Source: Sporosarcina sp. NCCP-2716 (GTDB lineage Bacteria > Bacillota > Bacilli > Bacillales_A > Planococcaceae). From it: a DNA stretch of 64,000 nucleotides. The position numbers were made by a program, and so were the translations under genes. Positions 1 to 7,975 of the stretch are shown here, piece by piece. The notes under the pieces were generated by a model that was given only the letters and a program-made list of their open reading frames with translations, was not told where the DNA came from and did not search any database. Position 1 is the first letter of the stretch; the number at the start of each line of letters is the position of its first letter. Where the stretch lies: contig NZ_BRCF01000007.1 in assembly GCF_023707985.1 (NCBI RefSeq), forward strand, positions 62,001 to 126,000, given 5' to 3'.

Positions 1-187
1 TCTCTTTACGGTAACGCCAGCTGAAAAAGAGGAAAAACGCCACAAGCAGCAGCCCGTTCAGATACAGCACGGAAGTCATCGGGAGAGCGAGCCCTGCATC
101 GAGGAACAGAAGGAGGTCAACAAGCAGCAGGGAACCGGCATACAGACCGATCCAGCCGGCACGGTCACGGATATAGCCGTTCAGCAT
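1..187 (-). CDS. Sensor histidine kinase, N-terminal part (cut by window edge)
   Basis: Only the first 62 codons are present. The start is an ATG at 187, and it overlaps the stop codon of the response regulator gene by a few bases, so the two are translationally coupled. The peptide holds two hydrophobic segments (about residues 9-30 and 38-57) joined by a very short external loop, and ends in a basic WRYRK stretch. This is the layout of intramembrane-sensing kinases of the BceS/GraS type, which usually sense cell-envelope antibiotics through a partner ABC transporter. The kinase core and any transporter lie outside the window, so the subfamily is inference. Confidence 0.7.
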   Translation of the reverse strand, partial: MLNGYIRDRAGWIGLYAGSLLLVDLLLFLDAGLALPMTSVLYLNGLLLVAFFLFFSWRYRKE

Positions 188-894
188 GCCGGCCCTTCCT
201 TGACCGTGACTGCCATGTAGCCCATCCCTTTCTTCGTGAGGATCGCCTCACCAAGCCCCAGTTCCCCGAGTTTCTGGCGCAGCCGGGTGACATTCACGGT
301 GAGCGTATTGTCATTGACGAACCGCTCGTCGTCCCAGAGCCGCCGGATCAGTTCATCCCTCGGAACGATCGTGTCCGCGGATTCCACCAGGATGGTCAGG
401 ATGTAGAATTCGTTTTTCGTCAACTCCACTTCCTGACTGTCCCTTCTGATCACACTTTTCTTCATGTCGATAACCGTCCCGTTCCACAGCAGACTGTCTG
501 CCGCTTCATCGATTTCGCTGTACGCATAGGCCCGCCGCAAGGACGCCTGGATCTTAGCAAGCAGGACATCCATGTGGAATGGTTTCTGGACATAGTCGTC
601 CCCGCCCATATTCATCGCCATGATCATGTCCATCGGATGGTCGCGCGACGATAGGAAAATAATCGGCACATTCGACACTGCCCGGATTTCCCGGCACCAG
701 TGGAACCCATCATATGCCGGCAGCTGGATATCCAAGATGACGAGCTGCGGCTGGATCTCAAGGAAATCAGTCATCACGTCCTGGAACGTCTGCGGGTTTT
801 CCACACGGTAGGACCACTGTTCCAGATGTTCCTTCAGGGAGCCGAATATCGCCTCGTCATCCTCCACGACAAAAATCGTTCCATTCATAGTCAT
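181..894 (-). CDS. OmpR-family response regulator
   Basis: This 237-residue protein has an N-terminal receiver domain (residues 5-120) with the acidic pair at 12-13, the phospho-acceptor aspartate at about 55 (ILDIQLP), and the conserved lysine in the YVQKPF segment. The C-terminal winged-helix DNA-binding domain covers about 140-230 (VELTKNEFYIL, VNVTRLRQKL). It is a transcription factor activated by phosphorylation from the adjoining kinase. An AGGAAGGGG ribosome binding site precedes the ATG. The gene overlaps the stop of the upstream gene by 4 bp and the kinase start by 7 bp, so three genes form one operon. Together with the short-loop kinase it fits a BceRS/GraRS-like system. The regulon cannot be read from the sequence. 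Confidence 0.9.
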   Translation of the reverse strand: MTMNGTIFVVEDDEAIFGSLKEHLEQWSYRVENPQTFQDVMTDFLEIQPQLVILDIQLPAYDGFHWCREIRAVSNVPIIFLSSRDHPMDMIMAMNMGGDDYVQKPFHMDVLLAKIQASLRRAYAYSEIDEAADSLLWNGTVIDMKKSVIRRDSQEVELTKNEFYILTILVESADTIVPRDELIRRLWDDERFVNDNTLTVNVTRLRQKLGELGLGEAILTKKGMGYMAVTVKEGPAC

Positions 895-1418
895 GCCCCT
901 TCCTGAAGACGGTTCAGCACGTGCAGTGTATCCATGACATGCTGGAGGAAAACCGGCATTTCGTTCATATTTTCTTCGGTCAGCCGTTTCTGGAAAACGG
1001 CATCGATCGTATTCTGCATGTTGTGCGGCCGCTCTCCGAATGTATAGCTGACGGTCTGGCTAAGTTCGATTTCGCCCTCCCAGATCGAGCCGAATACGTG
1101 CTCGATCGCTGGGCACTCATCATCAGGATTGGCGCACGCTTTCGTAAAGCGCAGTGCAAGCGTACAACCAGGCTGTGAATTCGGAAGGTCCATGATTTCT
1201 CCCGCCAGGTCCTTCACCCCGGCGCGCAAGATGAGGGAGGCTTCGATCTCAGGCTTGTCTTTAAGCACAAAGACCAGTACAAATTTACGGGCAAGAACAG
1301 CAAAGTCCATGACGTCCTCCCGATCATGGATTTCGATCATCTCTTCGATCGCCTCGTAGTCATACAACTGGTTTTCCAATGCAACTTTCAAGTTGTCAAA
1401 TATGGTCGGATCATACAT
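891..1418 (-). CDS. Hypothetical protein in operon with the two-component system
   Basis: The protein is acidic and soluble-looking, 175 residues, with no membrane segment or signal peptide. The open frame extends further upstream, but ATG at 1418 is the better start because GGGGAACAGGAG stands just before it and the upstream part has low-complexity basic character unlike the rest. Its stop overlaps the response regulator start by 4 bp, so it is the first gene of that operon. It contains a segment rich in Asp and Glu (EEMIEIHDREDVMDF) and two cysteines with no zinc-site spacing. I do not recognise the family. Its position suggests a link to envelope-stress sensing, but nothing in the sequence shows a function. 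Confidence 0.6.
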   Translation of the reverse strand: MYDPTIFDNLKVALENQLYDYEAIEEMIEIHDREDVMDFAVLARKFVLVFVLKDKPEIEASLILRAGVKDLAGEIMDLPNSQPGCTLALRFTKACANPDDECPAIEHVFGSIWEGEIELSQTVSYTFGERPHNMQNTIDAVFQKRLTEENMNEMPVFLQHVMDTLHVLNRLQEGA

Positions 1419-1612
1419 GTTCTCCTGTTCCCCTTCCCCGTCGTCTGTATTGCGGTTTTCACACCACTTTAACTTGAACCTTCTTCCTGTTAGTGTACCA
1501 TTTTTCCCGTCGCGAGAGCTCTGGAATATCGGCATCTCGGCTTCATGGGAGTTTGTCCGTTCACTGTCCAAACATGGTATACTTGAAATATGCACAAAAG
1601 GAGGTGAGACGA

Positions 1613-2101
1613 GTGAGTGAAGTACTGTTACAGCAGATCCTGTCCGAATTGAAAGATGTCAAAACGGGGCAGCAACGGGCGGAAAAACGATTCGACACGA
1701 TCGATGAGCGGCTTAACGCAATGGACGCACGGTTTGATGGCATCGATAAAAGGCTGGATGCTATGGATAAGCGGTTCGACAGTATGCAGGGACAGATCGA
1801 TTCCATGCAGACTCAAATGAACGGTATGCACGGGCAGATTGATTCCATGCAGACTCAGATGAACGGTATGCAGGGGCAGATTGATTCCATGCAGACACAA
1901 ATCACAGACCTGCAAAGCCAGGCGGACCGAATCGAAGCACGCCAAGAGACTATCTTTGAACAGACCGCTTTCCTCAGTGAGTTCAAGGAAAAGACTGTCG
2001 TAAGATTGGAGAACACTGCCACAAAAGATGACTTGCAGTACATCGAAGCCAAACTGATGGAACATGATCGTGAATTATTCAACTTGAAAAAGCGGGCCTA
2101 G
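1613..2101 (+). CDS. Coiled-coil protein with 14-residue tandem repeats
   Basis: The GTG start at 1613 is chosen because a perfect AGGAGGTG sits 8 bases upstream. The longer reading frame has no such signal. The 162-residue product is almost entirely heptad-patterned. It begins with KRFDTIDERLNAMDARFDGID-type heptads and continues into three near-identical 14-residue units (IDSMQTQMNGMHGQ). The C-terminal third (TATKDDLQYIEAKL) resembles the ends of bacterial Bdr/DUF1640-like coiled-coil proteins. It is probably a cytoplasmic scaffold or filament-forming protein. No catalytic motif is visible. The internal repeats make it prone to length change between strains. Confidence 0.7.
   Translation: MSEVLLQQILSELKDVKTGQQRAEKRFDTIDERLNAMDARFDGIDKRLDAMDKRFDSMQGQIDSMQTQMNGMHGQIDSMQTQMNGMQGQIDSMQTQITDLQSQADRIEARQETIFEQTAFLSEFKEKTVVRLENTATKDDLQYIEAKLMEHDRELFNLKKRA
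1793..1918 (+). repeat. 42-bp in-frame tandem repeat, three units
   Basis: Units lie at 1793-1834, 1835-1876 and 1877-1918. The first two are nearly identical and the third diverges in its second half. Each unit encodes 14 residues (two heptads) of the coiled-coil protein. Confidence 0.85.
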
Positions 2102-2208
2102 CTGATCCCCTATCACAGCTGGAAAATGCCCGCTCCTTCCCTGACTTTCCCGTTACCTGTATAATTTCCACTCCCTCACGCATCTTACCTTCTAGGAGGT
2201 GATATGCG

Positions 2209-2421
2209 ATGGGCAGCAAAAACAACCCTAAAACGATGAATGAGCGGACACACAACCCATTCGATGCTTATCAGCACAAAGATCTTGACGCAACGAACAG
2301 CAATAGCAACAATCCACTCGACAACACGGATACGGAATTCGCTTCTGAGTTCGATGCGAAAGTGAAGAATAAAAATAACAAGACAAACCATGACAAGAAC
2401 CAGCAATCGAACAAGAACTAG
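2209..2421 (+). CDS. Small Asn-rich hydrophilic protein
   Basis: A strong TAGGAGGTGATATGC ribosome binding site precedes this 70-codon gene, and a strong terminator follows it, so it is a free-standing transcription unit. The product is very hydrophilic and low in complexity, rich in Asn, Asp and Lys (for example NSNSNNPLDN and NKNNKTNHDKNQQSNKN). It has no cysteines and no hydrophobic core, so it is probably disordered. Small, disordered proteins of this kind in Bacillales include minor spore proteins and desiccation-type proteins, but I cannot assign this one to a named family. Confidence 0.6.
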   Translation: MGSKNNPKTMNERTHNPFDAYQHKDLDATNSNSNNPLDNTDTEFASEFDAKVKNKNNKTNHDKNQQSNKN

Positions 2422-2423
2422 TC

Positions 2424-2466
2424 AAACAGCCGCATCCCATGCGAACCGAGTGGGATGCGGCTGTTT
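2424..2466. terminator. Rho-independent terminator, bidirectional
   Basis: A 13-bp perfect stem (2427-2439 with 2451-2463, CAGCCGCATCCCA) is flanked by AAA on the left and TTT on the right. It ends the small Asn-rich gene. Confidence 0.85.
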
Positions 2467-2599
2467 CTGCATATATGTCTCTCCTCCCTCTTACTGATGA
2501 CGTGCTGCAGGCCTTTCGATCGAAAAACCGAATATATGAATCTTTCATTTTCCTAATCGAGTACACTAATCAGACGTACTTTTTTTGGAGGGGAAATAA

Positions 2600-3229
2600 T
2601 TGAAGATGAACCCGTTTTTATCGATTTGGGGCCGCCCCACTGAAACCATCCGCTATGTGCTCAATCACAAAACGTTATCATACAGCTTTCTGCTGCTTGC
2701 CTTAGCTTCTTTGGCAATGGCGCCGATATCGGCGGCCCAATTTCTGTTCATCGAGGAAATTCCGGTTGCTGCTGTGGTGTTCTTCGCTGTGTTCGGCTTG
2801 TTCGCCGCGTCTCTCGCCGGCTGGCTGTTGTATACAGCGTTGTATACGTGGGTCGGCAAGTGGCTCGGCGGCACAGGCACCTTTACCCGGATGCTCTCGG
2901 TTGTCCCACTCGGATCACTGCCTCTTATCTGGATCATGCCTTTTTCGCTGTTGCTCGGCCTGTCACTCACAGTGCTTCGATTCACGGAGTCTGGATTCGC
3001 TGCCTCTTACGCCGTAGCCGCCTTGTTTCTCGGGCCGCTCCTCATGCTCATCATCATGGGGCTGTCGGTGTATGGTACCGTCATTTTGTCCAAAGGGATC
3101 GGTATCGTCCATGGATTTTCCGCCTGGAAAGGATTCGGCACGATCGCAATCATCCTAGGAATTTTCATCGCATTGTATATCGTCTTCATGATTGTCGTTT
3201 TTTCCCTGATCTTCTCGCTTTCCATGTAA
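2600..3229 (+). CDS. Yip1-family integral membrane protein
   Basis: The 209-residue protein has about five hydrophobic segments (near residues 25-45, 50-75, 90-115, 130-155 and 170-205). Its N-terminal MNPFLSIWGRPTETIRYVL motif is typical of bacterial YIP1-domain proteins, whose role is poorly known. GGAGGGG ends 6 bases before the TTG at 2600. An ATG two codons in (2606) is the alternative start. The gene stands alone, with a terminator just after it. It probably acts in the cytoplasmic membrane. Family assignment rests on the N-terminal motif and topology. Confidence 0.7.
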   Translation: MKMNPFLSIWGRPTETIRYVLNHKTLSYSFLLLALASLAMAPISAAQFLFIEEIPVAAVVFFAVFGLFAASLAGWLLYTALYTWVGKWLGGTGTFTRMLSVVPLGSLPLIWIMPFSLLLGLSLTVLRFTESGFAASYAVAALFLGPLLMLIIMGLSVYGTVILSKGIGIVHGFSAWKGFGTIAIILGIFIALYIVFMIVVFSLIFSLSM

Positions 3230-3245
3230 TGTGGCCCAAGAGCAA

Positions 3246-3280
3246 AACACATCTGTGCGAAAGTGCACAGATGCGTTTTT
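3246..3280 (+). terminator. Rho-independent terminator
   Basis: A 9-bp stem CATCTGTGC / GCACAGATG (3250-3258 with 3265-3273) is followed by GCG and five T. It lies just downstream of the Yip1-like gene. Confidence 0.85.
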
Positions 3281-3496
3281 GTATGTATACAGTCCCCGAA
3301 CCCACCCTCACGGCCCTTGCAAATTAGTGCGCGGTAGTGACAATGACAATCATTTGTACCGTTGTGACAGTACTGGGCATCAGCTGTCTGCGGTTTAAGC
3401 CGCAAAGCAGGCCCCGCTGCTTTTCGTAAGTCCAGCGTTCCCTGCTGGCGGGTCTGCACTCACCTTTGCAAATGGCCGCTACCGACTGCTCTCTAT

Positions 3497-3955
3497 TCAA
3501 TCTTCCAGATCGATCGTCCAGTTCATCCCCTGGATCTTCGTATCCATTTCGCGATACGCTTTAGAAAGCTGATCGACCTGCTTCTGGATCGCTTTCACAT
3601 TGACGGTGCTGATGAACCGGATTTCCGTCTGGCTGTACCGATCCATGTGCAGCGAGGCCTCTTCGACCACTTTCGAAAGGAGCTGCCGCTGGTCGAACAG
3701 CTGATCACGTTCCGTAAGAGCATCTGCAAGGCTCCGCTCCGAGTCGAACGGGACATTGCAATTCGTCCGGTTGATGCGCTTGATAAGCGTCGTGAGCGCC
3801 TGCCTGATTTCCGCAAGTTCCGACAGCATCGCCACAGGATCCTCCGACGGGTCATCACCTTCCTGGACTTTCAGGTTCATATGGATCCGTTTCTTCAGCT
3901 GCTCGATCCGTTTCTGATAATCTGCGCGCTCAATCAGCGCCTCTGCCAGTTTCAT
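3497..3955 (-). CDS. DIP1984 family protein
   Basis: The start ATG at 3955 (MKLAEALIERADYQKRI) has AGGAGGGGG about 11 bases upstream. The frame runs 13 codons further without a good start signal. The 152-residue product is mostly helical and charged, with the characteristic opening LAEALIERADYQKRIEQL and an INRTN motif in the middle. This matches the DIP1984 family, small conserved proteins of unknown function found in Firmicutes and Actinobacteria. It is probably a cytoplasmic helical bundle. It appears to be a monocistronic gene, and no regulatory site is evident. Confidence 0.8.
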   Translation of the reverse strand: MKLAEALIERADYQKRIEQLKKRIHMNLKVQEGDDPSEDPVAMLSELAEIRQALTTLIKRINRTNCNVPFDSERSLADALTERDQLFDQRQLLSKVVEEASLHMDRYSQTEIRFISTVNVKAIQKQVDQLSKAYREMDTKIQGMNWTIDLED

Positions 3956-4040
3956 AGTACCTGCCCCCTCCTTGCAGTCCTGCTGCTGCGTCATTTCTTC
4001 TTATTGCTAGTATACTCGTTATCCTCCGTGATGAAACCCA

Positions 4041-4697
4041 TCACCACAGCGGTTCCTTATCCGGATCCTCGAGCTGCAGGTCGATATAGTACGGGACAAG
4101 AACATTCATGAGCAAGAAATATAAGATCAGGTACAAGGTCGAACCATACAGACTATTTTCAAAGAGGTTGGAAAAGACCAGCAACAGCGGTGTTCCTAAA
4201 CTGAAAAAAGCTGTCACCCGCTGCGACTTCCTCGTCAGAAAAACTGCTGTGCCGCAGTGCGGGCAGTCCACTTTTTTCCCTCTCCAATACTTTTTCAAGG
4301 CTTGTTTCCGGCTCCATACTGTCCCGCATTCCGGACAGACCGGCAGCCCTTTTCCCCGTTTGTTCAAGCTCCGTTTCGCAAGAGTATATACGCTTATAAA
4401 CAGGAGTACGAGCAGAACCGCCTTCACGGAATCATAGCCGAGCAGCTGGAGAAGGTTATCCGCTGTGCTGTCCGATGCCTGATGGACTTCAGCGGAGTCA
4501 GGCTTTCGAAGCCCGCCGGCTGCAAGTACCAGTGCGAGCAGGATCGACGCTGCAAAAACAACACGATAGCGCCAAACTGGATGTTTTCCTCTTCTCTTCG
4601 AAGCGGATTTCACGGTCCGTATCAGTTCGGTCCGGCGGTCATCCGAAAAGGAAATCGAATCGAGGTCTTCTTTCAGCCGTTTTTCAATCGAATCCAT
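4041..4697 (-). CDS. Membrane protein with CxxC-20-CxxC zinc ribbon, likely anti-sigma partner
   Basis: In this 218-residue protein the soluble N-terminus (MDSIEKRLKEDLDSISFSDD) resembles anti-sigma proteins of ECF pairs. A membrane segment follows at about 43-62 and another at about 90-108. Next comes a cytoplasmic zinc-ribbon with two CP-x-C pairs separated by exactly 20 residues (CPEC...CPHC), and then two or three more hydrophobic segments. The ribbon matches the family known as cxxc_20_cxxc proteins, which normally stand alone. The gene overlaps the sigma factor gene by 14 bp, so it is cotranscribed with it. I infer that it holds the sigma factor at the membrane. The zinc ribbon could sense redox state or metal. 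Confidence 0.7.
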   Translation of the reverse strand: MDSIEKRLKEDLDSISFSDDRRTELIRTVKSASKRRGKHPVWRYRVVFAASILLALVLAAGGLRKPDSAEVHQASDSTADNLLQLLGYDSVKAVLLVLLFISVYTLAKRSLNKRGKGLPVCPECGTVWSRKQALKKYWRGKKVDCPHCGTAVFLTRKSQRVTAFFSLGTPLLLVFSNLFENSLYGSTLYLILYFLLMNVLVPYYIDLQLEDPDKEPLW

Positions 4698-5202
4698 GTG
4701 TGAACCCCTCCTGTTCTTCCAACACTTTCTTCAACTGGCGGCGTGCCCTTTGCAGCCGTGTCCGGACGGTCGCTTCCGGACAGCCGAGGATGTCAGCGAT
4801 CTCCACTGTCGTCCATTCGTCGTAATAATACAGGGCCAGCACTTCACGGTACGGCACTTTCAACGCAAGAAGAGCTTTCAGTACGTCATGGGACATCTCT
4901 TTTTCCGCCAGCAGACTTTCCGGACTGCGCTGCCTGCCAAGACCCGTAATGCGATCAGTGAGCACCATCCGTGTATACGCGAAACTCCGCAGATGATCAT
5001 GGCTGCGGTTGACTGTCATGCGGACGAGGTAGGTTTTCAGCGAGCTGTCGTTTCGGAACTGCTCCGAATGCTGATAATGGCGGATGAAGACGTCCTGCAC
5101 GATATCCTCAGCCGTCTTCTGGTCTTTCACATATACGAATGCGACGCGGAGCAGATAATCACTGTATTCCACGATCACCTGTTCAATCGTCCTGTTGTCC
5201 AA
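4684..5202 (-). CDS. ECF-type RNA polymerase sigma factor
   Basis: The sigma-70 region 2 motif (DYLLRVAFVYVKDQKTAEDIVQDVF) lies near the N-terminus, and region 4 with its helix-turn-helix (DEWTTVEIADILGCPEATV) near the C-terminus, as expected of a group 4 sigma factor. I place the start at the TTG at 5202, which follows AGGTGATC. An upstream ATG at 5265 lies inside the terminator of the preceding lipoprotein gene, so it is unlikely to be used. The next gene overlaps and encodes a membrane protein that is probably its anti-sigma factor. The signal and target promoters cannot be read from the sequence. Confidence 0.88.
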   Translation of the reverse strand: MDNRTIEQVIVEYSDYLLRVAFVYVKDQKTAEDIVQDVFIRHYQHSEQFRNDSSLKTYLVRMTVNRSHDHLRSFAYTRMVLTDRITGLGRQRSPESLLAEKEMSHDVLKALLALKVPYREVLALYYYDEWTTVEIADILGCPEATVRTRLQRARRQLKKVLEEQEGFTHGFD

Positions 5203-5266
5203 GCCAAGATCACCTGCCTTCCCTTCTATAGACGGAACCCCCTGTAATTCCGATTCACATTCCAAT

Positions 5267-5304
5267 AAAAAACCTGCAGCTCCGTCCCTTTACAGAGCTG
5301 CAGG
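5267..5304 (-). terminator. Rho-independent terminator of the lipoprotein gene
   Basis: A 10-bp stem CCTGCAGCTC / GAGCTGCAGG (5273-5282 with 5295-5304) is followed on the minus strand by six T. Confidence 0.85.
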
Positions 5305-5311
5305 CAGTTCG

Positions 5312-5557
5312 TCACGAACAGGAAGCAGCGGCCATGTCGAGGTCCCGCTGCTGAATGAGTATATTCTTCTCGTTGTCCAGCTTGAATTCGATGCCCCGGT
5401 CGTCGAGGCAGTTGATCAGATAATCTCTTGAGATGTCATTCAGACTCTCACGGTCTGCATAGGGAATCCATTCACTTTTCTCATCCGCGCAGCCGCTGGC
5501 CAGCAAAATTCCCGCAAGGCTCAGTATAGGAAAGATCAGTATTTTCCTTTGTCCCAT
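5312..5557 (-). CDS. Small lipoprotein
   Basis: This is an 81-residue product. AAAGGAG stands 10 bases before the ATG at 5557. The signal peptide MGQRKILIFPILSLAGILLASGC ends in a lipobox with Cys at residue 23, so the protein should be lipid-anchored on the outer face of the membrane. The mature part is short and acidic, with a further Cys in YLINCLDDRG and one near the C-terminus (AAASCS), which could form a disulfide. No family recognised. A strong terminator separates it from the sigma factor gene downstream, so it is probably its own unit. Confidence 0.7.
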   Translation of the reverse strand: MGQRKILIFPILSLAGILLASGCADEKSEWIPYADRESLNDISRDYLINCLDDRGIEFKLDNEKNILIQQRDLDMAAASCS

Positions 5558-5769
5558 CTTTATCATTCTCCTTTTCGCAAGACCTCCTGGATATCGTGCG
5601 AAACGGATCCGGTTTCCTGCCATTCCTTTCAGTATAAGGAACACGCTGGACAAAATCCATGTGAATTTCGGCCAGTCCAGAAAGTCCGATGCCACTTGCT
5701 GCAAGCAGCGGACATAAACTAGGCACTTCCCTTATAGGAATCCATCGGCATACCGAGTACGATAGTGAG

Positions 5770-5784
5770 TGAGAACGATTATCA
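5770..5784 (+). promoter_or_regulatory. Candidate Fur box upstream of ric
   Basis: TGAGAACGATTATCA matches the Bacillus 7-1-7 Fur consensus TGATAATNATTATCA at all but two defined positions. It lies 25 bases before the ric start codon. Confidence 0.55.
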
Positions 5785-5808
5785 ATTATTTTCTAGGAGG
5801 CAATCTAT

Positions 5809-6507
5809 ATGTCAACCATCACACTCGACCAACACGTCTCTGATATCGTCACGGCAACCCCTCAAAGTGCTGATCTGTTCCGCAGCCTGCGCATCGACTA
5901 TTGCTGCGGCGGCAAGCTCCCTCTTCGCAAGGCAGCCATTGAGCGCGGCCTCGAACCGGAAGACGTGCTGGCACAGGTCTTGCAAGTCAGTGAAAAGCAG
6001 GAGACCCGCCAGCAGCTCGAACCTGCCTCTTTCGGAGAAAAGACGCTGATCGCCTTCATCCAGGAAAAGTATCATGCCGGCTTGCGCGAAGAGCTGCCGC
6101 TGCTCGCTCCTTATATTACGAAGGTGGCACGTGTCCATGGCGATCATCATTCCCATCTTCTGCGTGTCCAGGAGATTTTCAAGCTGCTCCGCTCGGAACT
6201 GATCGATCATACGGATGACGAAGATGCAAATGTCTTCCCGCTGATCCTCGATTATCTCGATGCGCCGACAGCCGCCAAAAAAGAGTCGCTTGCGCCACAC
6301 GTCACCGAACTCGAACAAGAGCATGACAATGCCGGGCGTCTTCTCCATGAACTGCGCGAAATCACGGACAACTTCACACCGCCCACAGAGGCATGCGGCA
6401 CGTACCGCCTCGTCTATGCGCGGCTCGAGCAATTCGAAAAGGAAACGTTTGAACACGTGCATCTGGAAAACAATGTTCTGTTCGAGCGCGTGCGAGCAGC
6501 CTTGTAA
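5809..6507 (+). CDS. ric: Iron-sulfur cluster repair di-iron protein (Ric/ScdA/YtfE)
   Basis: The 232-residue protein has an N-terminal ScdA_N domain with the typical DYCCGGK cysteine pair (residues 34-38). A hemerythrin-like four-helix domain follows, whose iron ligands are visible as HGDHHSH, HTDDEDANVFP, EQEHDNAG and HVHLENNVLFER. The family restores iron-sulfur clusters damaged by nitric oxide or peroxide. TAGGAGG gives a strong ribosome binding site. A Fur-like palindrome just upstream suggests iron-dependent control, which is inference because homologues are also controlled by nitric-oxide or oxygen regulators. The length and both domains are complete. It is a monocistronic gene ending at a strong bidirectional terminator. 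Confidence 0.92.
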   Translation: MSTITLDQHVSDIVTATPQSADLFRSLRIDYCCGGKLPLRKAAIERGLEPEDVLAQVLQVSEKQETRQQLEPASFGEKTLIAFIQEKYHAGLREELPLLAPYITKVARVHGDHHSHLLRVQEIFKLLRSELIDHTDDEDANVFPLILDYLDAPTAAKKESLAPHVTELEQEHDNAGRLLHELREITDNFTPPTEACGTYRLVYARLEQFEKETFEHVHLENNVLFERVRAAL

Positions 6508-6552
6508 AAAAAGACTGCGAACCTTCCGTCAAGGCGGGCCGCAGTCTTTCAC
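6508..6552. terminator. Bidirectional terminator between ric and methyltransferase gene
   Basis: A 10-bp stem AAAGACTGCG / CGCAGTCTTT (6510-6519 with 6540-6549) is flanked by A-rich and T-rich tracts and lies between two convergent genes. Confidence 0.85.
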
Positions 6553-7146
6553 TTATTTTTTCCGTCCCGCGTACTGGATGACACAGGATTGGCCGTTGTG
6601 GCCGGAACCTTCATGCCGCTCGACTTCCTTCTTCTCAAGACGGAGGGTTCCCCAACCGCCGAAGGCATCGAAATCCTTGAGACTGTATAAGTAGTCCTCT
6701 TCCTTCGGTCCGCCTGTCCCGTACGTCAGCTGTTCTTTTGCGTACACTTCCGTGATGAACAGCCCGCCCGGTTTCACGGTTTTGCGCACACCTTCGAGCA
6801 CTTGTTTCCGCAGTTCGGATGGGAAATGACCAAACACGCAGATGACTGCATCGTAGCGGTCTTCCGGCCATTCCGCTTCGGCCAGGTCTTTCAGTTCTGT
6901 CGTAAGTTCCACACCATTCTCTTCCGCGAGCTGCTGCGCTTTGACCAGTCCGGATTCAGCAAAGTCCCAGATTGTTACATGATTGCCGCGGCCAGCCAAG
7001 TAGACAGCGTTACGCCCTTCGCCTTCCGCGATTGCCAGGATGTCCGGTCCCGGCGCGAACAGTTCTTCTGCTTCCCGGATGAATTCATTCGGTTCTTTGC
7101 CGAATACGAATTCCTCGGTGTCAAATCGCTTTTGCCATTTATTCAT
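6553..7146 (-). CDS. Class I SAM-dependent methyltransferase
   Basis: This protein of 197 residues carries the SAM-binding motif I as ILAIAEGEGRNAVYLA (about 37-52), motif II in the NHVTIWDFAESGL region, and the post-II acidic DAVICVFGHFP segment. This fits the TehB-like/UbiE-like methyltransferases of unknown substrate common in Gram-positive bacteria. No membrane segment is present. The C-terminal RHEGSGHNGQSCVIQYAGRK ending is also typical. The gene is monocistronic and shares a terminator with the convergent ric gene. The substrate could be a small molecule or an oxyanion. The sequence does not decide. Confidence 0.82.
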   Translation of the reverse strand: MNKWQKRFDTEEFVFGKEPNEFIREAEELFAPGPDILAIAEGEGRNAVYLAGRGNHVTIWDFAESGLVKAQQLAEENGVELTTELKDLAEAEWPEDRYDAVICVFGHFPSELRKQVLEGVRKTVKPGGLFITEVYAKEQLTYGTGGPKEEDYLYSLKDFDAFGGWGTLRLEKKEVERHEGSGHNGQSCVIQYAGRKK

Positions 7147-7228
7147 CTGCCCACTGCCTTTCCATCTGATTATGCTTATGCTTTACTTCTCCATCTGTAT
7201 CGTATCATGGAGTAAGGAGGGCGGCAGG

Positions 7229-7678
7229 TCAGACGGCTCCCACTTTCAGTCCGTCTGTCCGGACAAACCGGATGATCAGTTCCGCTACGACCAGACTGTA
7301 TACGAAATGGCTTGCTGTCCAATAGGCCCAGGCAGCCGGATCATCTGCAGAAGGCGGCAGTTCTGTCAGCAGGGTGAGGAAATACAGGATGCCGCTGCCC
7401 GCCGTGTAGACAGCGGCATAGGCCCAGATCGAGTATTGCCAGCCGAACAGCGCCAGCACGTAATACAACCCGATGACACTCGCGATGCAGAATACGAAAT
7501 GAAAGGCAAGCCCGAATCCAGGGACATGCTGGAAGACATGGATGACTGGCCAGTAATCCACGTTATACAGCAGGATGTACGCGTCGTTTCCCGTTATAGC
7601 ATGGATCAGCTGCATGAGCGCTGCCAGAACCGCTCCGCCTGCCACTCCGATGCCGGCCAGCTGGATAAATCGTCTCAT
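7229..7678 (-). CDS. Four-helix integral membrane protein of unknown function
   Basis: ATG at 7678 is preceded by AAAGGGAG with good spacing, so I choose it over the longer frame whose first 41 codons encode a polar low-complexity stretch. The 149-residue product has four hydrophobic segments (about 4-25, 50-70, 75-97 and 115-140) and a conserved-looking HVFQHVPGFGLAFHFVFCI stretch with several histidines. It faintly resembles YagU/DUF1440 proteins, which aid acid survival in enteric bacteria, but I would not rely on that. It stands alone upstream of the divergent pbuE gene. Confidence 0.55.
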   Translation of the reverse strand: MRRFIQLAGIGVAGGAVLAALMQLIHAITGNDAYILLYNVDYWPVIHVFQHVPGFGLAFHFVFCIASVIGLYYVLALFGWQYSIWAYAAVYTAGSGILYFLTLLTELPPSADDPAAWAYWTASHFVYSLVVAELIIRFVRTDGLKVGAV

Positions 7679-7840
7679 CGCAAACTCCCTTTCTATGTCA
7701 TGTTGCTCCTCTATTCCCCATCCCCTTCTGCGGATAAACAGCGGAATACCATCCGTTTTTTTTTCGTCATCCGCCTCTTCGCTTGCCTGTTCGTTCATCA
7801 TGTGATATAGTTGTGAATAGAAAATTTTTAAATATGGCCG

Positions 7841-7930
7841 ATCTGTATAACCTCGATAATATGGTTCGAGGGTCTCTACCAGGAACCGTTAAATCCTGAT
7901 TACAAATTTCTATTTGTAATCGGGATTTTT
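7841..7930 (+). ncRNA. Adenine-type purine riboswitch with terminator
   Basis: All elements of the purine aptamer are present: the J1/2 TATAA, P2 closing on CCTCG / CGAGG, the J2/3 core TCTCTACC, and P3 AGGA / TCCT with the ACCG-containing loop. At the specificity position (nucleotide 74 in xpt numbering) the sequence is GATTAC, so the base is U, as in adenine-sensing members. The 3' strand of P1 and P3 is shared with a 14-bp terminator stem (7893-7906 with 7913-7926) followed by seven T. Ligand binding should therefore block the terminator and switch the gene on, as known for pbuE of Bacillus subtilis. Confidence 0.93.
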
Positions 7931-7975
7931 TTATTTTCAGAAAACAGTCAGGCCCCTGTCTTAGGAGGAGATCAG

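Noticed and set aside
1628..2065. 145-codon antisense frame with leucine/histidine repeats
   Set aside because: It mirrors the tandem repeats of the coiled-coil gene on the other strand.
5203..5265. N-terminal extension of the first ECF sigma factor to the ATG at 5265
   Set aside because: That start falls inside the terminator of the lipoprotein gene and lacks a ribosome binding site. TTG at 5202 has one.
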